Below, one piece after another: positions 57,446 through 64,000 of a DNA stretch of 64,000 bases (positions are counted from its first letter, which is position 1; the number at the start of each line of letters is the position of its first letter). The DNA comes from Diphasiastrum complanatum (Eukaryota; Streptophyta; Lycopodiopsida; Lycopodiales; Lycopodiaceae). The stretch spans positions 48,658,141 to 48,722,140 of the forward strand of contig CM055099.1 in the NCBI GenBank assembly GCA_029204225.1, written 5' to 3'. The notes under the pieces are model-generated. The model saw only the letters and a program-made list of their open reading frames with translations, ran no database searches and was not told where the DNA came from. The position numbers and the translations under genes are program-made.

Positions 57446-58205
57446 CAGAACATGTAAGGTATGCGGCAGGTAGATCATCAAACCATGTAGAAACAGTAGC
57501 CACAAGTGTATTCAACAAAGCTAGAAGATGAGACAATGCATCAGCAGCAGTGTTAGCACGACCAGGACGATACAATATAGAAAAATCAAAAGATTGTAAA
57601 AACTACAACCAACAAAACTGACGATTACTAAGATCACGCTGAGAAAAGAGATAACGTAAAGACTGGTGATCAGTAACAATGTCAAACGGAACTCAATAAA
57701 GATAATGACGACACTTCTTAAGAGCATAGATAATAGCAAAAAGCTCTTTCTCATGCACAGAATAATGTTGCCCATAAGAGCGAAGACGACACGACTTATA
57801 AGCAATAATACACTATGACTGGCGAAGCAAAGCACCCAAACCAACATTACTAGCATCAGTCTCAACCATAAACTTCTGATCAAACTGGGGTAAACACATA
57901 ACGGCAGCATCAACAACAACACGACGAAGAGTATCAAACGCTAATTGACAATCAGAAGTCCAAAAAAATGTACGAGACTTCTTCAAAAGTGCATGAAGAC
58001 GAGCGGCAATAGTGGCAAAATGAGAAACTGGACGTCGAAGGTGAGTGGGTAACCCAAAGAACATACGAACATGATGAACATTAGTCGGAATAGGCCAATC
58101 ATGGATGGCCTGAACTTTATGAAGATCCAGACGAATGTGTCCATCACAAACAAGAAAACCAAGAAACTCGATCTCAGCAGCAACAAAAGAACATTTAGAC
58201 AACTC
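57446..58205 (-). pseudogene. Ty3/gypsy RT C-terminus and RNase H
   Basis: Minus strand: SKCSFVAAEIEFLGFLVCDG, VRMFFGLPTHLRRPVSHFAT, TFFWTSDCQLAFDTLR, then RNase H: FMVETDASNVGLGALLRQS, YSVHEKELFAIIYALKKCRH and DIVTDHQSLRYLFSQRDLSN, and the tether YRPGRANTAADALSHL. Catalytic acidic residues of RNase H are mostly kept. Several stops were seen. Confidence 0.8.
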
Positions 58206-58960
58206 AGCAAATAACTGATGATGTACAAGTAACTGAAAAATAGGTGGTGGGAAACGTGCTCACTAGCTAAAAATAAGAATATCATCAAAATAAACCAAGA
58301 CAAATCGACCAAGAAGTGGACGCATGATGTTATTCACATTCTAGAACGTAGGAGGGCCATTAGTAACACCAAAAGGAAGCACACGAAATTCATACAAACC
58401 AAGATGAGTACGAAAAGCATGTTCGTCAGAAGGGTGCATCCTTATTTAGTAATATCCAGAACGAAGATCTATCTTAGAAAAGATCTTAGAGGTATCGAGC
58501 GGTCATCCATGTGCGGAATAGGGTACTGATTACAGATAGTCAACTTATTTAAAGCACGGTAATCAAAACAAAGACATTTTGTACCATCTTTCTTACTAAC
58601 AAGGAGAACAGGAGCACCAAAAGGGCTATAACTAGGAACAATGAGACCCTAATCTAACAAGGCAGTAATGTGGAGCTCAAGCTCATCACGTTCAGATCGA
58701 GACATACGATAAGGGGGATGGGAAGGAGGAGGAGAACCAAGACACAAGTCCATATGGTGGTTCATGTCACGTAATGGTGGTAGCGTCGTAGGTCCTGAAA
58801 AGACAAAAGCATGCTGATGTAATAAGTTAGAGATCACCTGAGGAACAGTTGATGGAGTAGAAACTGGAGGAACTGCAACTTCCCGCTGAACACATAATAA
58901 GATTGCACAATGAGCCTTCGGCAGACTACGAATAAACTGCTTTCCAGTAATCAACTAGAA
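58206..58960 (-). pseudogene. Ty3/gypsy RT N-terminal half
   Basis: Minus strand: [60 protein letters not shown] and [20 protein letters not shown]. Then frameshifts across the catalytic region; the F-D-D box and its flank are badly damaged near 58280-58310. Confidence 0.8.
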
Positions 58961-59360
58961 GTCTCCCTGAGAATCAATGCTAACAAGTGAGTGTGTAACT
59001 GCACAATGTACAAATGTCAATGTCTGCTGTGTCAAGTCCAGTGTAATGGCCCCAAGAGATGCAAACCAATCAACACCAAGGATAAGATCATAACGCTCCA
59101 TAGAAATAATATAAAGATCCCTCTGTCCAGAAAAATCTCTATTGCGGTATGGTAAATCTTAAAACATCTGAGAACTAGGAAAAGAGTGTGAACTGGCAAC
59201 CTCAACTGTGAGAGGCTATGGAGCAGGAACAGATGAAGCACGGATCCGACTGGTGATACAACTACTGATAAAAGAATGCGTGTTGCATGTATCAACTAAA
59301 GCAGTATACTCACGACCAGTAATGCGTACACGTAACCAAATGGAACGAGGACCAGGACGC
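58961..59360 (-). pseudogene. Ty3/gypsy aspartic protease
   Basis: LWLRVRITGREYTALVDTCN, then THSFIS: the catalytic Asp of the usual LVDTGATHSFI is kept, with Gly to Cys. YDLILGVDWFASLGAITLDL is the second signature. Stops lie between. Confidence 0.75.
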
Positions 59361-60588
59361 CCTGCCCAAGTAGCATAGGCAAGTTGAGCATGGCAAGTAG
59401 CAGGAAGTAAATCAATGGAAAGCTCAGGAGATAGGTCAGGCTCATCAAAAATATGAATGTAGATATCGGAACCATCTGGAGTAGTGCCCTCATGGTAAAA
59501 AACAGCCGTAGTAGTAGGGAGGGGCTGATGACAATCACGGGCAAAATTGTTAGGACTCTTACAATGAAAGCAAAGACGCTTTTGCTGAAGGTCAACGAAC
59601 TCTGTAGACGTCTAACGTGACAAAAGCAGGACGAGGGGCCAGAGGATGAGAGACGAAGGGACAATGGAAGGAGCCGGAACAGAAGGGAAAGGTGTAGAGG
59701 TGGACGAAGAGGAAAAAGATGAAGCAGAAGGACGGGGTTGAGAGAAGCGGGAAGGATGTCAGAGTACTTGTGCTGTAAAGTACTGGCAAGAGACATCGCC
59801 TCAACAAGTGTGGGGGGACAAAAGGAAGAAACATCATAACGTAAGGCACCACAAAGTCCAGCAATGTAATGAGAAATAAGCTCAGTGGGCTGTAGATCTG
59901 TAAAAAGATGAGAAAACTCCATAAACTGATCTATATAAGAAGCAAGATCACTGGTCTGAGTGAGACTATAAAATGAATCACGCTGGCGGTTGAGCCACTG
60001 AGAATCAATTATAGCATGACGGAGGTCACGGCGAAAGGTAGGCCAGATATGGAGCCCTTCCCGATCAGGATCAGCTCGATAGACCCGCCACCACGTGGCA
60101 GCGCATCCATCTAAGTGTAAAGCAGCCAAGTGGATCTTTTAAAGATCAGCCTTAGGATAAATCTGAAAATAAGTATCAAGCTTAGCAAACCAATTCTCTA
60201 ATAAGTTCCCGTCAGAGGAACCGGAATAGTTAGCAAGCTGTACCCTACCACGAAAATCTCGAGCAAAGTGTGGCTCAAGAACTAGGGGACGTGGAAAGAA
60301 ACCATGAGGTGGGGTAGGAGGAATGAATTGTCCACCACCAGGCTGACTAACAGAAGAAAATGAAAATCCAAATGAAGGGGAAGTCCCAAATAAAAGATAA
60401 ATAGGAGCTTTACCAGGACCATGAGGATGTAAAGAATTAATTTGTGATTGCATAGTGGCAAAGCCGGTCATAACCGTATCTAGGTGAAGAACGAGTCTGG
60501 AAAGGGTATCATCCATGCGACGAAACTGATCGGATAGGTTCTCCCGAACAGTCTCACTCGGGGTAGGTGAATGTGCCATAAGGAGCAA
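59361..60588 (-). pseudogene. Ty3/gypsy gag
   Basis: The start is probably at MAHSPTPSETV (60579). The capsid-type retrotransposon-gag domain follows: NWFAKLDTYFQIYPKADL, a stop, then AALHLDGCAATWWRVYRADP, RDLRHAIIDSQWLNRQRDSF and YIDQFMEFSHLFTDLQPTEL. After a frameshift near 59750 comes a Ser/Pro-rich stretch, then the knuckle CFHCKSPNNFARDC (59529-59575), where Asn stands in the His position. Confidence 0.8.
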
Positions 60589-60751
60589 TCTACTAAATGC
60601 GAGACAAGACGCTAGTCAAGCTTCAAAGTTCTCTCTTGATCAATACACATTGCTCATGTGACATGTCAGGTCCAGCTAAGCGAATATCAAAAAACTATGA
60701 AAGAAATAGAAATTATCACTAAGCAATAAATTGTGGACTTGATTTCCAACA
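60589..60751 (-). mobile_element. Family W-type LTR start next to gypsy 5' leader
   Basis: The minus strand starts TGTTGGAAATCAAGTCCAC at 60751 after the polypurine tract (plus GTCCCCCTT 60752-60760). Similarity to other family W LTRs fades after about 25 bp, so the LTR is truncated or diverged before the gypsy gag. The exact junction is not visible. Confidence 0.5.
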
Positions 60752-61560
60752 GTCCCCCTTAAGGTCACGGTTGGTGCCTTGGTATCTTCGTCAGATTCAG
60801 CATACTGAAAAATTTCTGATGCTTGATCCTAGGAAGTGCTTTGGTGAAGATGTATGCAACCATTTCTGTTGTGGATCAGTATTGAAAAATCACTTGCCCT
60901 GAGAAAACTTTCTCCCGAATGACGTGATACTGGATTTCTATGTGCTTAGACTTGCCATGAAATCTGGGATTCAGTGACAGTGAAATACAGCTCAAATTAT
61001 CACACATAATGGTAGTAGCATTGAACTGAGTGTGATGTAAGTTGAGAAGTAATAACCTGATCTATATGGCTTCTTTTGAAGCTTGGCATATTGCGACGTA
61101 CTCTGCTTCGGTTGAAGAAAGCACCATTGATTTCTGCTTTCTTGAATTCCATGAAATCAGTCCCCTTGTCAAAAAGAAACAAAACCCGGAAGTGGATTTC
61201 CTGGTTGAGGCATTTCCTCCCCAATCTAAGTTGGAGCAGCCACGCAAGACAAGTGGGTCGATAACATTTCCATCATAACATAAAATGTGATCTAAACTTT
61301 CTTGAATATATTTCATCGCTCTCTTTGATATTTCCAATGAGAGTTCATAGGATTAGACATGAATTGACCTAACGTGCTAACAGTGCATGCTAAATTTGGT
61401 CTAGTGCATAGCATGGCATACATCAAATATCTGATCAATGAATGAAAAGGATACTTCGCTAAGTTGGGTACTTCACTTTTGGTGTCTGCACAATAAGGTT
61501 TGCTCAATACAATACCTGGATCCATTGGTATATCAATCGGTTTGCAATCAGACATATGAA
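60752..61560 (-). pseudogene. Family W copia RNase H and pol end
   Basis: Minus strand: SDCKPIDIPMDPGIVLSKPY, YPFHSLIRYLMYAMLCTRPN, then RNase H GCSNLDWGGNASTRKSTSGF, LSSTEAEYVAICQASKEAI, SKHIEIQYHVIREKVFSGQV and IFTKALPRIKHQKFF, then the polypurine tract. Stops and frameshifts occur near 61310 and 61060. Confidence 0.8.
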
Positions 61561-62230
61561 TTTTTTCTAGAACATTCTCTAGATATTTTTCCTAGCTAAG
61601 ATAGATCTTCTTCTAAAATCTATTTCTAGTAATGTGAATTTTTGAAAAGAATGAACAGCACCTAGATCAGTCATGTCAATTTCCTTTGACAGATCACTCT
61701 TAGTAGCAGTAGGACTGTGTCATTAGACAAAATAAATACATCATCTATGTAAAGAGCTATGTGAACTAAACTGGCACCTATATGCTTGGAATACACATTA
61801 CAATCAGCTGAATTGATGACAGAACCCAATTGAATAAGATAAGAGTTGATTCTTTTGAACCATACTCTTGCGGCATGTTTCAGACCGTAGATTGCTTTGT
61901 GTAGCTTGCACACTTTGTGCTCTTGGCCTTTGACTTTGAATCCTTCCGGTTGGAAGGTATACAGCTCCTCTTCGACGTAGCCATTGAAAAACATTGTCTT
62001 GACATCCATTTGATGCATCTCGAGGTCATTCGCGGCTGCTAACACAATCAGAGTCCTGATTGACTGCATTTTGACTACATGATTGAAAATCTCTTGATAA
62101 TCCACTCTTTGGACTTGAGTGAATCCTTTAGCCACCAACCGTGCTTTCCATTTTGCGATGGAACCATCAGAGTTGATCTTTTTCTTCAAGATACACTCTC
62201 TCTTGTGAGTGGAAAAATCGACCAATGTCT
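61561..62230 (-). pseudogene. Family W copia reverse transcriptase
   Basis: 184 open codons (62225-61671): KWKARLVAKGFTQVQRVDYQ, LAAANDLEMHQMDVKTMFFN (the usual VKTAFLNG), YGLKHAARVWFKRINSYLIQ and ALYIDDVFILSNDTVLL (catalytic Y-I-D-D). A break follows, and decayed text continues to 61561. The best-preserved RT in the window. Confidence 0.85.
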
Positions 62231-63720
62231 AGGTCTGGTTCGTCAAAAGTGAGTTGTACTCACTTTCCGTAGGTTCTTGCCACTTCATAGCATCCTTGGA
62301 GTTAATCTCTTTGGCTAGGGTCTCTGGTTCTTCTGATGAAGTCCAAAAAGATTAAGGTATATACCCCTCAGGAACTGTTTGAGTCCGTGAGGATCTGCAA
62401 ATATTTGGTTGACCATAATGCGATGGTGCTTCTTCTTGAATTTGTCCAGATTTGCTCGAGCTAGCTTGGTCTGGTCCGATGACAAGTACTGTCGGCTGCT
62501 TGACTTCTATAGTTGTAGCTGCAGGTTCTGTAAGATAGGATGAAATGACACAACGTCTTTTATCAATCGTTGTTTGAAGTCATGGAACGTATCTTCCTTG
62601 AAGATTACATCCCTTGAAACAAATGCTACATTGGTGGATGATCCAAACTTTATAAGCTTTATGTTCATCAGGATAGCAATTCTAAATAAATTTATTTGTT
62701 CTATGATCCAATTTCTTCCTAAGTTGTTGAGGAACATGAACAAAACATATACAACCAAACATTTTTAAATGGCTAACACTAGACTTGTGTCCATGCCATA
62801 CTTCATAAGGAGTCTTGTTGTTGACAGCTTTTGTGCTGGATCTGTTCCGCACGTAACAGGCTGTGGTAGTAGCCTCTGCCCAAAACTTCATAGGTAGGTG
62901 CGCTTGATGTAGCATAGATTTGGCTGAGTTGAGAAGCATTCGATTCTTCCTTTCTGCAATTTCATTTCGCTAAGGTGAATAGGAAGTCGTAAATTGTCTT
63001 TGAATGTCGTATTCAGCCAGGTAGTCGGACATCTCGTTGGAGATGTATACATCGCCACCATCATTTCAGAATGCATTCACCGGGTAAGATGTTTGGGTCT
63101 CAGCCATGGCCTTGAATCTCTTGAAGTATTCAAAGGCTTCTGATTTATGTTTTATTAATATAACTATAGACCATCTAGAATAATCATTTATGAAGGTGAT
63201 AAAATGGAGTGCATCTCCTAATGATGGAGCTGACATTGGACCACAAAGATCGCTATGTACAAGATCTAATACGTGCTTTGTCTTGACGGAATGTGTTTTG
63301 AGAAATCTACTCTTAGAGTGTTTGTTATAGATGCAAAATTCACAGAAAAATGATTTACTACCTAATGAAAGAGAGAAGTAAAATCCATCAACTAAGTTAT
63401 TACAATGCATATAAGAAAGTAATCTTGTATTCACATGTCCAAATCGACCATGCCACAGTAAAGCCTGATCGTTTATATTTTCATTTGAGATACTAGCTAA
63501 TGCAATTGAGTCAAACAGTACATATAGATTTTTGACTCTAGTACACATAGTCATAGTAGTATTTTCATCAAAGATTGTACACTGTTCAGAAGAAAACGTT
63601 ACAGTGTAGCCTTCATCGCAATAGTCATCGTAGGACCTCTTGTTGAAGCATGGGCCTTTGTGTTGTAAAGCTGACTCGTGTGCACCCACTGTGCCCTGTA
63701 AGACTCTAAGGGGTAACACT
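62231..63720 (-). pseudogene. Family W copia integrase
   Basis: Minus strand: LWHGRFGHVNTRLLSYMHCN with CEFCIYNKHS (zinc site), VHSDLCGPMSAPSLGDALHF (first Asp), and NDGGDVYIS after a stop (the usual TDNGGEY). Then RNEIAERKNRMLLNSAKSML (Glu), MKFWAEATTTACYVRNRSST and MFGCICFVHVPQQLRKKLDH. A linker toward RT is broken in several places (62500-62230). Protease is not seen at the right end. Confidence 0.8.
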
Positions 63721-64000
63721 CCCTAAGGTCCCAGAGCAAGTTAGAAAGTCTAGGACTGAGCCTTTGACCCGTGGTGAGCCAGTCAAGTAGTCACAAATCT
63801 TGGGCTAGCTCTGGAGCTCAAGTCATGGCCTAGTAAACTTCTAGGACCCAGGTCTAGGAGTCCTATTGATTCTTCCCGCCGGGACGACTCCCTGGACCCA
63901 TGTCTGGGAGCTAGACTGATTCTGCCAGGCTTAATCAACAAAATAAAAACTAAGTCCAAAAAAACGTGCTTTACCAAAAAGCATTATATTCCAAGATAGA
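63721..64000 (-). other. Unassigned sequence upstream of family W integrase
   Basis: Not recognisable as copia protease or gag. It contains an imperfect repeat around GACCCAGGTCTAGGAG and GACCCATGTCTGGGAG (63846-63913). Possibly a small insertion; the window ends here. Confidence 0.35.

Overview
The window looks like nuclear DNA of a land plant with a large, repeat-rich, AT-rich genome. Two intron-containing NIP-type aquaporin genes are the only host genes I can support. Nearly everything else is decayed LTR retrotransposon sequence, microsatellites and short repeats. The LTR elements use plant-type initiator-Met tRNA primer sites (TGGTATCAGAGC). The unusual pore filter of the aquaporins (F-S-A-R) would suit a non-seed plant or gymnosperm, but I cannot fix the species.

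Layout. 1-5.2 kb: two decayed ORFs of unknown family, an LTR beginning near 2740, and a Ty1/copia RNase H tail. 5.3-6.9 kb: NIP gene 1 (minus, five exons, 281 aa). 7-19.6 kb: hairpins, a copia RT fragment (minus), a Ty3/gypsy integrase (plus) followed by a broken coiled-coil ORF that another gypsy RT fragment interrupts, then a CTCTCC-rich minisatellite. 19.7-21.5 kb: NIP gene 2 (minus, five exons, 283 aa), a tandem paralogue of gene 1. 22-25 kb: a tRNA-derived SINE with a 13-bp target duplication, hairpin repeats, (GT)n and a 222-bp tandem duplication.

25-64 kb is a nested graveyard of LTR elements. I use working names. Family A is non-autonomous (main copy 26.1-30.9 kb; others at 42.6-44.8, 50.9-52.3 and 56.0-56.4 kb). 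Family X is copia (31.9-32.9, 34.4-36.1 and 47.2-49.2 kb). Family Y is copia (36.1-40.3 kb). Family Z is represented by LTRs at 40.3 and 42.2 kb. Family W is copia (33.1-34.3, 49.2-50.85 and 60.6-63.7 kb). A Ty3/gypsy element lies at 54.9-60.6 kb. Many copies lack internal parts, and several junctions fall at or beside primer-binding sites.

How the parts relate. The two NIP genes share exon lengths, splice phases, an unusual GC-AG second intron, promoter motifs and an upstream flank. They therefore arose by one segmental duplication, later spread apart by transposon insertions to about 13 kb between coding regions. No retroelement here has an intact coding set, so none looks autonomous. I see no rRNA gene, CRISPR array, or cluster of cooperating host genes. 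All identities come from reading the sequence; no database search was made.
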